From Cavia porcellus (taxonomy: Eukaryota; Chordata; Mammalia; Rodentia; Caviidae), in the NCBI RefSeq assembly GCF_034190915.1, contig NW_026947486.1, positions 106,360,812-106,424,811 of the forward strand: a stretch of 64,000 nt of DNA, written 5' to 3'. Under the pieces are notes generated by a model. The model did no database searches, was not told the origin of the DNA, and worked only from the letters and a program-made list of their open reading frames with translations. Below, one piece after another: positions 11,254 to 22,049 of the stretch (the first letter of the stretch is position 1; every line of letters begins with the position of its first letter). The position numbers and the translations under genes are program-made.

Positions 11254-11429
11254 ATTGAAGAAAGCAGGCTCTCAGACACAGGACGATTTGATTTCAGGTA
11301 TGAAACTGAGGGAGAAGCCATCCCTGTAACAGTGTGATGACCTTTTATCAACTTGAGGCAGTGGAAATACAGGAGGATTAGGGAATAGGCCTGAAAACCA
11401 CATACAGCCTATTAACAGTGGGAAAGGAG

Positions 11430-11539
11430 GGGGCTGGGGATTTAGCTCAGTGGCATAAGCGCCTGCCTTGCAAGCAGGCAGTCGTGAGTTCGATCCCCGG
11501 TACCAATAAAAAGGAAAAAGACAAAAACAAAAAAAAAAA
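11430..11539 (+). mobile_element. ID-type SINE, young consensus copy
   Basis: The cleanest copy in the window: GGGGATTTAGCTCAGTGGCA, CCTGCCTTGCAAGCAGG (anticodon TGC in a perfect stem), GAGTTCGATCCCCGGTACC, then the tail AATAAAAAGGAAAAAGAC and A-run. Flanks AGTGGGAAAGGAG and AGTGTAAAAGGAC form a slightly diverged target duplication. Confidence 0.92.
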
Positions 11540-11840
11540 GTGTAAAAGGACCCAAAACAAAAAGCCCAACAAATGAGTGGGTAGATATAATAATAGGATG
11601 CCTTAAGACTAGAAGAGTGTATGTTCTCTTTCATTTTTCTTTTATCTCTTAATGACCTGTTCATACACCTGATGCCTGGAATTCCTGGAACACAGGGATC
11701 TATAGAGAGTGTGGCGGTCCTCTGGTGGGAAGACAGGGAGGCAGAGACTGCCTCACTTCCGATCTGCCACCAACCCATTGGTATTATCTTGAGAAAGTCA
11801 CCTTGTCTCTAGGGACACAATTCCTGTTCTAAAAACTGCA

Positions 11841-12035
11841 GCCAAGCATACAGGCACATGCATGTAATCCCAGCACGGCGGGAGGACGAGGCAGGAGGAT
11901 TCAAAAGGAAGCTCACCATGGGCAACTTGATGATTTAGCAAGACCCTGTTTCAAAAAATAAAAGCATGGTCGTGTACTTCCATGCAAAAGCCCTGGGTTC
12001 TATCCTCAGTAATAAAAACAGGCAAACAAACAAAC
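11841..12035 (+). mobile_element. B1-dID fusion SINE
   Basis: B1-like left monomer (ATGTAATCCCAGCAC, GAGGCAGGAGGATTC, AAGACCCTGTTTCAAAA) is fused to a decayed ID-like right part (AAAAGCCCTGGGTTCTATCC) and an A-rich tail. It is an old composite SINE. Confidence 0.75.
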
Positions 12036-12039
12036 AGTG

Positions 12040-12710
12040 CATAGCTGCCTCTGTCTGCTCTTTCCACTTTGAAAGCTAATGCCAGAGCCGGGGAAAAAAA
12101 GATTTCAAACCACTTAGGGCAGTCTCCTCATTTATCAAGTTTGAGATCTGAACCCAGACAGGTGAGGTCTGATTGGGTCCTGAACTCTTAAGACTGACAG
12201 GCCGTTTTGTGCCCGTGCTAGAATAAAAGCCAGATCTTCTGCTCCCAGGTCAGTTTTCCCTCTGTCCAGGCTCCTCTTCCCTGCGTTCACCCCGTTCCTG
12301 CTGGCAAGGATGAGGACATAGGATCCCCTTGCAGTGTGTGTGTGGTGGGGGGAGGATATGCCTGATCAGTGAGAATCAAGTGAGAATGGCAAGCTATGCA
12401 CTCTTGGCCTTTGTGTTAATTCCCTTGACCCTGAGTGCAAATCGCTGTTGCTTCCATGCCTGACCTGGGGAATAGCTCAGGAGCAAGACATTAGCATCCA
12501 AGGCCTCTCTTTATACCTGACATCTATTTTGCCCACCATGCATTAATTAAAGAGAATACAAGGTAAGCAATTGAGAGAACCCTGTACTTCTCTCCCAAAC
12601 ACCGTGCAGCCTAGAGACTCCTCCCTGTGTAGAGAAAAAAACAAGCATAGATAACGGAGGCCCTGCTGTCCACTTCTGCAGCACCATCCCCCCAGGGAGT
12701 TAGGGCACAA
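12040..12710. other. No feature recognised
   Basis: Unique sequence. It contains a short TGTGTGTGTGGTGGGGGGAGG patch near 12337. No coding, RNA or repeat signal was found. Confidence 0.5.
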
Positions 12711-13051
12711 TATTAAATATTGACTGCTAACATTTATTGGAGCATTAATTCATAGCAGGCATTGTTCTAATTATCCTCCAGACACCTGCTTATCAGGTGT
12801 TAATACACATGGCATGAAGAGAAGGTTCTAGATCACATAAATTGGGGAAACATGGGATTACATGACATTAACAGCATTGCTGTACTACAGGACTTGTCAG
12901 GGCCTGACAACGGATGTGCTGACTCCCTAAGAAGGGCATGTGGTATGCAATGATCCTCAAACTTATTTTCACAGAACCGTTTTTGATACTTTGTGTTATT
13001 TTCCTTTTCTTCCCACTGACCCAGCCACACCTATTAAAATCTACATAGAAC

Positions 13052-13056
13052 ATTCT

Positions 13057-13108
<52 letters not shown>

Positions 13109-13123
13109 TCCTCCTTCCTTCCT
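13052..13123. repeat. (CTTT)n microsatellite
   Basis: About 17 CTTT units then CCTT units. It directly abuts the 3' end of the minus-strand SINE at 13126-13320, so it is the expanded A-rich tail of that SINE. The open frame crossing it is an artefact. Confidence 0.9.
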
Positions 13124-13125
13124 TC

Positions 13126-13320
13126 AGTACTGGGGATTGAACTCAGGGCCTATGCATTGAGCTGCAACCCCATTTTTTTGTTATTTATTTATTTACTTAT
13201 TTTGGAGACAAAATCTTGTCAACTCCCTAAGATTCCAAGGCTAAGCTCAAACTCGTGATCCTTCTCCCTCAGCCTCCCAGAGTGCTGAGATCACAGGCAT
13301 ATGCTGCCATGTCTAGCTGG
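13126..13320 (-). mobile_element. B1-dID fusion SINE
   Basis: On the minus strand: CCAGCTAGACATGGCAGCAT, then CTCAGCACTCTGGGAGGCTG, then an A-rich linker and an ID-like part ending TTCAATCCCCAGTACTG. GAACATTCTT upstream of the tail and GAGCATTCTTG after the head are a probable target duplication that encloses the microsatellite. Confidence 0.8.
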
Positions 13321-13334
13321 AGCATTCTTGTTCA

Positions 13335-13625
13335 ATATCAAACAACAGTTTGAGGTAGGAAGAATTATTGCCTTTGCTTTACAGAGGAGAAAATAGAGAC
13401 CGAGAGAGTTCAAAGGACTTGCCCAATGTCACATAGTGAGTATAAAGCAAAGATGTGATTCTCACCTAGCACAGTGGCACCGGACTGACTCCTAACCACT
13501 GTGCCTGCTGCCTTAATAACAGTAATAGCTAAAAACTTTACTACACTTAATACGTGGCAAGTGCCATGCTGAGTGTTCTCCATGCATTATCTTATTCACC
13601 CGGCCAACCACACTGGGAGGCGTGA
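13335..13625 (-). mobile_element. MIR fragments
   Basis: GCTTTACAGAGGAGAAAATAG with AGGACTTGCCCAATGTCACA is the MIR core in antisense. A second segment at 13505-13620 (GGCAAGTGCCATGCTGAGTG, CATTATCTTATTCACC) is another MIR-type antisense piece. They may be two adjacent elements. Confidence 0.6.
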
Positions 13626-13654
13626 GCTCCTTAGAACTCTGCCAGGGAAAGGCA

Positions 13655-13775
13655 GACCAGCTGTGTCCTAGTCAGCTTGAGCACCTACATCAGAATACTG
13701 TGCATTGTTTGGTGGCTGATAAATACCAGGAGTTTGTTTCTCACAGTTCTGGAAGCTGGAAATCGCAAGTCAGAG
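13655..13775 (-). mobile_element. MaLR (MLT1-like) LTR fragment
   Basis: GTCCTAGTCAGCTTGAGCAC and GTTTGTTTCTCACAGTTCTGG followed by AAGCTGGAAATCGCAAGTCAGAG follow the antisense order of MLT1-type LTR ends. It is truncated at the right by a SINE. Confidence 0.5.
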
Positions 13776-13776
13776 T

Positions 13777-13885
13777 AATCTCAGCCCCTAGGAGGCTGAT
13801 GCAGGACAATTGCAAGTTTGAATCAACTTCGGGATGTAGCTCAGCAGAAAGACCCTGGATTCAATCTGAAGTGCTGAAAAAGAGT
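13777..13885 (+). mobile_element. Truncated B1-dID SINE
   Basis: TAGGAGGCTGATGCAGGACA is a B1 segment. CGGGATGTAGCTCAGCAG and CCCTGGATTCAATCTGAAG are the ID-like A and B box parts. The middle of B1 is deleted. Confidence 0.6.
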
Positions 13886-13889
13886 CTAT

Positions 13890-14790
13890 TTGATCTCCTT
13901 TAAGTATGGCCTGGCTTCACCTGTACCTGAAAACCTTGTCTGCTATAAGCAGCTGCTTTGACCTCGGTATACCAACAGCAGCCTGGTCCCTGCTGACAGG
14001 TAACACAGGTTTAGTGGTGGCAGAGACAACACTCCTGGTGACCAGCACTGCCCAGGGGTCAGTGGGAGCACTCAACAAGGCAATACAATAGGAGAGGGGG
14101 AGTCCAGGTGGAAACACTGCAGCCACGACCTAGAAGAAGCAGACACATCAAGAAATGTTGAGCATGCTGCGGACACAGCACAGACACAGAATGGAGGGTA
14201 GCAGGGTCTTTGCAAAGGCCCTGGGGCTGGTAAGAGCCAGGGACATGGAGGCTCCCTAATTCACCGAAGCTTTCCCCCACCACTAGGCTCCCCAGTGACT
14301 GCAAAATTGCAGCCAGCAGCTACATTGCAGGCTGGTACCAGCGCCGTCCAGCCAGAGAGGAAGCCGCATAGTAGATTAAGACTCAGAGACACATCCAGAA
14401 TCTACTCCCGAGAGGAAGGGGTCAAGTACTCAACCATCATCAGGTACCTCCAAAGCACCCACCGCCTCCTCCATGGTCTGCCAGTTACCTCTACTTCCCT
14501 TTAAATATATTTTTAAGATTTACTGTTGCTTTTCAGCTCTTATATTTCCATTCATTTTTAAGTTGTTTTGACAGTGAAATGTATAATGCTTACTAATAAG
14601 TATAACCTAAAAAAACAAACAAACAAAGGCTATCCCACCATGTCCCTTTCTTCATCTGCAGTCCAGGTTGCCACCAGAGTTGCTTCCTTTATTTCAGGGT
14701 CTTCCCTCCAATCCGAGCTAAGCAACTGCAGCCAATCATCTTCTGTCAATGGCGTGTCTCACCCCTCTGCATAAAACCATCAGATTTTAT
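13890..14790. other. No feature recognised
   Basis: Several overlapping 60-80 codon frames on both strands, none with a motif or codon pattern I trust. No repeat is recognised between the SINE and the Tigger1 element. Confidence 0.45.
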
Positions 14791-14793
14791 CCA

Positions 14794-17018
14794 CAAGCCT
14801 ACCTCAGAGATACTGGCTAGTCTTCCGAACACGCCACAAACATAGCTTTTGGTTTCCCAATGCACATAAAGATTATGTTTGCATATATGCTAGTCTATCA
14901 TGCATCCAATAATATCACATCTGCAAAAAGGTACATATCTGCATTTTAAAGTCTTCTGAGATAAGTAAATAAATAAATACATGGATAAATAAATACATAA
15001 AAACCAGCTACCAATCACCTAATACTTCAGCGAGTCACCAACTATTTTGCTGGTGGCGGGTTGCTTCTTGATTCTGCTGACTGATCAGGGTGGGGTTTGC
15101 TAGAAGGTTGCATGGCTGCAGCAATTTCTCTAAATAAGACAACAATGAAACTTGTCACATTGATTGACTCTTTCTTTTGTGAAAGATTTCGCTGTAGGCC
15201 GCGATGCTGTTGGACGTTTCACTCAGAGTACACAGTCTTTCAATTTGGAGCCAACCCTCTCCAACTCTGCTGCTGCTTGGGCGACTGAGGTTATGTAATA
15301 CCGTAAATAGCTTGTCATTTCCACAATGATCACAGTGTCTTCACTGGGAGTAGATCCCATCTCAAGAACCACTTCCTTTGTTCATAAGAGGCAACTCCTA
15401 GTCCGTTCACGTTTTATCATGAAATTGCAGCAATTCAGTCATATATTCCGGCTCCACTTCTAATTAGAGTTCTTTTCCGTTTCTACCACAGCTGCAGTTA
15501 TTTCTTCCACCAACTCCTGGACCCATCAAAGTCCTCCAGGAGGATTGCAATGAACTTTTTCCAAGCTCCTGTTAATGTTGTTTTTTTGACATCCTCTCAT
15601 GAATCACAAATGTCCTTAATGGCATCTAGCCAGAAAGGTTTCCATTTGCTTTGCCCACATCCTTTGGAAGAGTCCCTATATGGCCTTACAAAATGTATTT
15701 ACTAATAATAAGCCTCAAAAGTCAAAATGCCTCTTTGATCCTAGGCTGCAGAATGGATGTTATGCTATGCTGCATGCATGAAAAGAACATGACCCTCATT
15801 GTACACTGCTAACAAAGCTCTTAGGTGGCAGGTGTATTGTCACTGAGTAGTAATATTTTGACATGAACATGTTTTTTTTGTGAGCAGCGGTTCTCAACAC
15901 TAGACTTAAGATATTCAGTAACCCATGTTGTAAACTGATGTGCCATTGTGCATTTAGAGAGCACAAGCAGAGAAACTGCACTGTAATTCCTTAGGGCCCC
16001 AGGATTTTTGGAGTGGTAAGTAAGTTGTCAGTTGCTTTAGCTGCTAACCAGAGAGCCAGCCTGTCCCTGGGAACTTTGAAGCCAGCCACTGACTTTTCTC
16101 TGGCTCTGAAAGTCTTAGGTGGCCTTCACTCCCCAAGGAGGTTGCTTCATCTACCCTGAAAATCTGTGGTTGAGTGAGCCACCTTCACCAGGACCTTAGT
16201 TCAGTCACCTGAATAACACAGCAGGTTCTCCATCGGCCAGGCTGCTTGCTCTTTTATGTTATGGAGACAGTTTGTCTCCTCAGATCTCAAGATGACTTTA
16301 AGCCTTCCTTTGCAGTCTCCTCTCCTCTTGGAGTCCTCACATAACTGAAAAGAGTTAGGGAACTTCTCTGGGTTTGGCTTTCACTAAAGGAATGTTGTGC
16401 TTGGTTTGATCTTCTATCCAGATCACTAAAATTGTCACCAGATCAGTGATAAGGCTTGCTTTCTTACCATTGTGTGTCCTATAGAATCCAGTGTACTTTT
16501 AATTTCCTTCAGGAGCATTTCCTTTGCAGTCGCACCTTGTCTAATTGGCAGAAGAAATCCAGCCTGCAGTTTTAGCTTTTAAGCTGTCTTTTTCGCTAAG
16601 CTTCATTATTTCTAACTTTCGATCTGCAGTCAAAGATGCACCCTCACCCGAACACTTGAGGGCTGTTGTGGGGCTACTTTTAGGCCTCCTTTTAATATGG
16701 TTTTGTCTCTGGGGAGAGGGAATGAAATAGGGGAGATGGTCTCTGGGGTGGCCAGAACACACATGTTTTTCAGCTGGGTTCACCGTCTGGTATGGGTAGA
16801 GTTTGTGGCACCTCAAAATAATTACAATGGTGACATCTAAGATCGGTGATCATAGATCACCACGACAGATCTGATAATCAGAAAAGCATCTGTGACACAG
16901 ACAAGGTGAGTACATGCTGTTGGGAGATTGGTGCCCGTAGATTTGTTCCGTGTAAGGTGGCCACATGCCTTCTTTGTATAGGAAACACAATTGCTGCGCA
17001 ATAGAATGAAGTCTAGTC
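14794..17018 (-). mobile_element. Tigger1 DNA transposon fossil, nearly full length
   Basis: The left end CAAGCCTACCTCAGAGATAC and the right end GCGCAATAGAATGAAGTC match the inverted ends of Tigger1 (pogo/Tc1-mariner superfamily). The ~2.2 kb between follows Tigger1 in order, with the transposase on the minus strand. Its N-terminal DNA-binding part lies near 16550-16690; the minus-strand frame reads TADRKLEIMKLSEK. The three catalytic aspartates are still traceable: VDE at about 16146-16154, DN at 15836-15841, and GATCAA at 15735-15740. Stops and frameshifts (for example just after the DN codons) make it inactive. The terminal TA target duplication is not clear. Confidence 0.9.
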
Positions 17019-17044
17019 AAAACAGTCTACCTGTATTTCCTAGT

Positions 17045-17150
17045 ACAGTGGGTACCTCGGGTCACGAACTTAATTCCTTCCACCATTCTGGTCACAAATT
17101 GAATTAGACACAAGTTGAATAGACCGCATTTCATGTAGAGTGGAATTCAG
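17045..17150 (+). mobile_element. Possible DNA transposon end fragment
   Basis: TACAGTGGGTACCTCGGGTC followed by ACGAACTTAATTCCTTCC and AAATTGAATTAGACACAAG resembles terminal sequence of mammalian cut-and-paste elements. No partner end was found. Tentative. Confidence 0.3.
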
Positions 17151-17189
17151 ATATTTTTCCACGGTCTAGAAATCCCTGCATGATCTTCA

Positions 17190-17480
17190 TCTTGGGTCAC
17201 TACCTCTCCTCATCTGTCATATTCCCACAGTGTTGCCATTTCTCTGTTCCTCAAACACAAAAAGCTCTTTTAAGCCTCAGGGCCTTTGCACACACTTTCA
17301 TTCATCTGGAATGCTTTTGGCCCCACTTCTGCTTCCTGTGGATATCCTGACACCCTGTCACTGCTTTAGAGAGGCCTAAAGTAAGTGCCACTGTCATTCT
17401 CTGTCTCAGCCTGTTTTGTTTACAGAACTCATCACAACTTTCAGGGACTTGCAGTGACTGTTTTGTTTATAGAACTCATC
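17190..17480 (+). mobile_element. L2 LINE 3' fragment
   Basis: TTAAGCCTCAGGGCCTTTGC then TCATCTGGAATGCTTTTGG are L2 ORF2 3' landmarks. CAGAACTCATCACAACTT occurs twice (17423 and 17471) in a small local duplication. Confidence 0.65.
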
Positions 17481-17834
17481 ACAACTTGCAGTGTTTACTT
17501 GCTTTTTTCCTTGTTGACACAACTGGGGGTGAGAGTGGGAGGGTGGCTTGTCCTCTCAATTAGAATGTCAAATTTCTGGAGGCCACCATCTCTGCTAGTT
17601 GTAGTTAGGAGTTAAAAATACATACATATTAATTGGAGAAAATTAGTCATTTCTATCAAAATTATATTTATCAAATAATTCTCAGATTTTCTCTAAATAA
17701 CAACCTCTTGTTTAACACTAAAAGTGTTTGATTTTAAAATTCTTGATTCATTCCTAATTTTCCTGGAACTCTTCTATCTCAACAATAAATAACTTTATAG
17801 GTATTTTCATCTTATTTTCTTTTAAGTAAGTGTG

Positions 17835-17995
17835 GGTGGAGTGTGGCAGCACACGTCTATAATGCCAGTACTCAGGAGGCTGAGGCGGGAAGATTGCTAA
17901 CCTGCAGTACATAGAGGGCTCAGGGCCAATCTGAACTGCAAAGCGAGACTCTGTTTCAGAAAACCAAAGAAACAAACAAAAATCCCCAAAGAAAC
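17835..17995 (+). mobile_element. B1 SINE
   Basis: B1 body with GTGTGGCAGCACACGTCTAT, CTCAGGAGGCTGAGGCGG, and AAAGCGAGACTCTGTTTCAG. The A-rich tail runs to AAATAAGTGTG, which partly repeats the upstream AAGTAAGTGTG. Confidence 0.75.
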
Positions 17996-18129
17996 AAATA
18001 AGTGTGAAAATTGAAATAAAGTCAGCTGGTGAGTGTGTGAAGGTTGAAAGGAACACTCCTTTTCCCCATCTTGATGATTTCAAAGGAGTCCATGTGCCGA
18101 AACAGAACGTGCACTCTGGTTCTGTAGGC

Positions 18130-18335
18130 AAACAGAAGAAACGATTGTCCATGCTGGCCCTTCCACTCATGAGCTGTGTGACCTTGAAGTAGTTACTTGA
18201 CTTCTCTGGGGTCTCATTTTCTATAAGCAAGTAATAATACATACCATATGATGATCGTTACTTTAAAAGCGAAATGAGATGGGGATCATATCCAAGTTCC
18301 TGGCCTGTGATGGGAGCTCAATAAAAGTTCCATAT
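18130..18335 (+). mobile_element. MIR SINE
   Basis: CATGAGCTGTGTGACCTTGAAG, TTCTCTGGGGTCTCATTTTC and the 3' end GGGAGCTCAATAAAAGTT follow the MIR core and 3' end in order. Confidence 0.7.
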
Positions 18336-18497
18336 TCCCCTAAGTGGCAAGCGTTAAGAAAAGCACTGCTTCTTCATCCTTCTGTTTTTAAATGGTATAT
18401 ATTGATTGTCTGCTTGTTGTTTGTCTTCAGGTAGCTTATGACTTTTTGCCTAAAATCAAAATTTTTCTTCAAAGATACACTACTGAAGATACTCTTC

Positions 18498-18657
18498 TTT
18501 TTGGCAGTACTGGGAATTTAACCCAGGAGTGCTCTACCACTGATGTACATCCCTCGCTCCTTTTCAAAAAGATATTCTTATGGAGGGCCTCACTAAGTTG
18601 CCGAGCCTGGCCTTGAATTTATGATCCTCCTGCCTCAGCCTCCAGAGTAACAGGGAT
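18498..18657 (-). mobile_element. B1-dID fusion SINE, 5' truncated
   Basis: On the minus strand the B1 part (GAGGCTGAGGCAGGAGGATC) precedes an ID-like part with GATGTACATCAGTGGTAGAG and GGTTAAATTCCCAGTACTG. TACTGAAGATACTCTT (18481) and TATTGAAGATATTCCT (18658) form a target duplication, so the missing B1 head is a true insertion boundary. Confidence 0.75.
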
Positions 18658-18674
18658 TATTGAAGATATTCCTG

Positions 18675-19875
18675 AGAATAACAGGTGAACTGCAAAGGTT
18701 GTCCCCTAAATGGGGTCTCCAAAGTATTTTCAACAGGGGCAGCATCACTGAGATTAACTGGCCCGCCCACCATGAGCTGCTGAATTTCACATACATTTGT
18801 CTAAACAGCAGCAGAAGCCCCCCCCACACACACACCTTGGCTGGTTATTTGCATACATATGTTTAAAGACATGATCATTATAGAATGAATTTCCTCTACC
18901 TCATGCACCAGAGAACTTTCCTATCTTTAGTGAATATGACAAGGGCAAAGATCCTACACTGACTGGTTCCCACATTGGGACCATCTTGAACTCACAAGTT
19001 ACCTTGAGGTTAAAAGCCCAGAGCAGACTCTAGAGGAGATCATGAATGAAAACATGCTGGAAAATGTTTCCCTGGGGCCAGAACTCCCACTGATTCCTTT
19101 CCCATTCCTGGTCCCTGATTCCCAGAGGCCTGCAGTCACAGATGACAAATGGCTGATCATCCAAGCGAAGTGACCTGCCATTCAAGGAACCATATCTCAG
19201 CCAGTGTGGAAGGCAGCTCGTTTTTCTCCCGAGTAATCTATTCTCCCTTCGTCTGTAGGAATATCCTAAATAGGCTGCGTTTGAGGTTCTTACCCCTGCT
19301 GAGGGAAGACAGGCTCCGCTACCTTGTCTGAAGGAGCTTTCTGCCCTGTGGAAGGAAGATTTGGGACAGGCTCTAAAGATTTTATTGCTTCAAGTTAGGC
19401 TTGGCCAAATTACTCACAAGTGCTGACTCCTCTTCGGCTCTTCGGGGTGTCAACCAAAGAGAAGATCTATTCAGACCAGGGACCGCATTGAGGCTGCCAA
19501 CAAAGACCAATTAGTCTTGATTGTGCTGGCTGCCTTTGGAAGGTGACTGTCCTCAGACCACCAACTCGTGCCACCAAAGTGCTCATCCCACCCAGGAGTC
19601 CGTCGCTGGTCTGGCTTCACATGACCTCTGGGTCAAATCTCTCTCTGTCTCTGTCCTTGTCTCTCCCTCACGGTCTCTGCTGTGGGGTTGTTCTTTTTCC
19701 TCTCTCTGAGAAATGATCATGCTTATACACTTGTTGGGAGATAAAACAATCCACACGATGCCATTGTTGTTGTATTTTGCCTCTTAGAAGCTGTGGGGAA
19801 GTTCCTGTCTGTTGAGATCACAGCCATTTATAAAGCTCTGCATTTCTGTGACTGGAGATGTATTTATTCACCAAA
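18675..19875. other. No confident feature
   Basis: Unique sequence. The stretch at 19440-19790 has an LTR-like flavour (pyrimidine run, TTGTTGGGAGATAAAACAATCC), but no matched ends or family landmarks could be found. Confidence 0.4.
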
Positions 19876-19879
19876 GCGA

Positions 19880-20080
19880 TGTACTGCATTCACTCAAAGG
19901 TATTTATTGAGCACCTATGAAGTACAGGGCACCAGGAGGAGTTGGCCATAAAGTACAACCTCCACCTCTCCCAGTGCTTGCTGCCAGCTAGGGGTCAAAG
20001 CCAAGTACGCCAATGATCATGATAACAATGGCTTAGTTTCCTTCAGCATTTACTGTGTGCCAGCCCCATGCTAAGTGTTA
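19880..20080 (-). mobile_element. MIR-like fragments
   Basis: AGGTATTTATTGAGCACCTATG and CAGCATTTACTGTGTGCCAG are antisense forms of the MIR 3' end. The rest is too diverged to align by eye. Confidence 0.5.
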
Positions 20081-20373
20081 GACCTATTTCCTTTAACCCC
20101 TACATGTCCACGATCCTTTTATCCACAATTTTAAAATCCAAAGTTTTAAAACCCAAAGTTGATTCATATGATTGTTTTTTCCAAACCTAACTTGGCAGCG
20201 AAACTTACCTGCACTGAGACTATTTGTCACCTTATCCCTCTTTGTGTCATCGGCCCTTTGTTTCACTGTTGACATAAAAGTTTTCCTTTCAAGATGGTAA
20301 CCTAGAACTTCTGGGGAGGGGGCATCTTGTAACTCTCAAAATTTATACTGTACCCCTTAAAGTCTAAAAGTTT

Positions 20374-20560
20374 GCCGGGTGTGGTGACACATACCTGTAA
20401 TCCTCGCACTCTGGAAAGCTGAGACAGGAGGATAACAAATTTGGGCCCTGCCTGGATAACTCACCAATTTAGTGAGTTTCTATCTCAAAAGAAAAAAGAA
20501 AAAGGGCCTGAGGATGTAGCTCAATAGGAAGGCCCTGGGTTCAATCTGTAGTACCATAAT
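20374..20560 (+). mobile_element. B1-dID fusion SINE
   Basis: GCCGGGTGTGGTGACACATA starts the B1 part. TGAGGATGTAGCTCAATAGG and CCCTGGGTTCAATCTGTAGT are the A-box and B-box parts of the ID-like half. The tail is a CAAT-type repeat. Confidence 0.85.
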
Positions 20561-20569
20561 CAATCAGTC

Positions 20570-21480
20570 AATCAATGTAAGCATTTTTGATCTCCACAAC
20601 CTTCCTGATCTCAGGATTTGGGGATGAGACACTTGCTATTATTTGGTTCATTCTACAAACATTGACATGAAAGCTCACAGCTTTGTCACTATCCTAGTCA
20701 CATTCCCAGGGTCTGAAAACCCCAAGTTTGAAACTCAGGTTCGTTTGGCTCCAGAGTTGAGACTCTTCACCACTGCCCTCTTCCAGCTGTCATCAGAAAC
20801 AAGGTCCAGCTTTCACAAAAGGGGCTCAGCCGCTGCATGTTAGCTCCAAGGGACCTGGGGAACAAAAGGGGCCTCTCCCTAGCGATTTCCCAGATTCCAG
20901 GAAGGGAAGGTGAATGTGGAATTGTAAGCTGAAAACAAATAGAAACTGTGGAAAGGAAAAGCAAGTAGCCAAGGCACCTTTGGTCACACAGCAGAGTGCG
21001 AGGGTAGATGGGAGACACAGTCAGAGGGCCAGGAGGACCAGAGTACGCAGTTTGGCCCAAGAACCAGTTATGCTCCTTGTGTGGGTCGCCGAGCACATCC
21101 TGTACATCACATCAGCCTGCCTGTGTTCCACCTTAGAGAGGAAAAGGCAGATGTGAGCATCCTCATAGTTTTGGTCTGAATTGATTTCACTCTGCCGATT
21201 AACAGGATCTGTTGAAAAGGCAAGCAGGAAAGTGAGGTAGTCAAGAAGAGCCCAGGTCATAAATGTCTCCGGGAGAAGTAGCCATGCAGGGCTTTGTGGC
21301 TGCTTTGTAAGCAGAGTTAAAATTTAACCAAGGCGCTCACGCCTCGCTGCACCCACGAAACCCACAGTTTCCCTCCTCCTGCCCTTACACAACTATTTCC
21401 TTCTACTTGGAAAACCAGCAAAGATCTTCGGGGCATACATCCATTAGCAGGACTTTAAACCGAGAATCTAAGTATGCTCC
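20570..21480. other. No feature recognised
   Basis: Unique sequence with short overlapping frames on both strands (20767-21260). No splice, domain or repeat signal is convincing. Confidence 0.45.
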
Positions 21481-21489
21481 CCTTTGTCA

Positions 21490-22040
21490 CGAATACTCAA
21501 AGTTCTAAGTTGATAGCTTAGAAATCAGGTCCAGTCCATGAGTAGTGAATTGAGTGTGTCTAATTACATTTTATAGTCATTTAACAACTGTTAATAATGT
21601 AATTTTGTGTTATGCCCAATTTGCACTGAATTAGTTTAATGGCACACATTGCATTTATTTTCCTTTGGGTGAAACAATAATCAAACACTAGGGAATCTAC
21701 TTGGACCCAGAAAGAAATAATTTATTGTCTTTATAAGCTTGAAGAAAAGGGACTTATTTCAAAAGAATAAATCATATCGTAGAACTAAAGGTAGTGGAAC
21801 ACACATGAATGCGTTTGTTTTCTCCAGCATCTCATTTCGCAAAATGAAATAATTTAAGAAGCACAGTACATTTGTTTCCCATCCAACTATGTATTGTTTG
21901 ATGTGAATCTAGTGTTTGCAAATACACATTTGACTGACAAGCTAATGAGATTCCTCCCCTTGCAAAAAAATCATCCTTCTGGAATGAAAAGCCGGATTTC
22001 TAAGTTTCTGCAGTATGAATTAAAGAGACATGCATGGCAT
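21490..22040. promoter_or_regulatory. Candidate conserved noncoding element
   Basis: About 550 bases free of any recognised repeat. They are AT-rich and dense in homeodomain-type TAAT cores and octamer-like sites, for example GTGTCTAATTACATTTTATA, AATTAGTTTAATGGCACACA and CTCATTTCGCAAAATGAAAT, the last of which is nearly palindromic. It has the texture of a developmental enhancer. This is a guess from composition and site density; only cross-species comparison can establish conservation. Confidence 0.3.
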
Positions 22041-22049
22041 TCACTGAAA

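Noticed and set aside
11272..11778. 168-codon minus-strand gene
   Set aside because: The frame crosses the young ID at 11430-11539, including its tail, so it is chance read-through of a retroposon.
17754..18242. 162-codon minus-strand gene
   Set aside because: The frame runs through a B1 SINE and a MIR; the central part is B1 sequence read backwards.
20095..20345. Tigger/MER44-like DNA element
   Set aside because: Phrases such as AAAATCCAAAGTTTTAAAAC hint at such an element, but no terminal repeats or sustained order could be confirmed.
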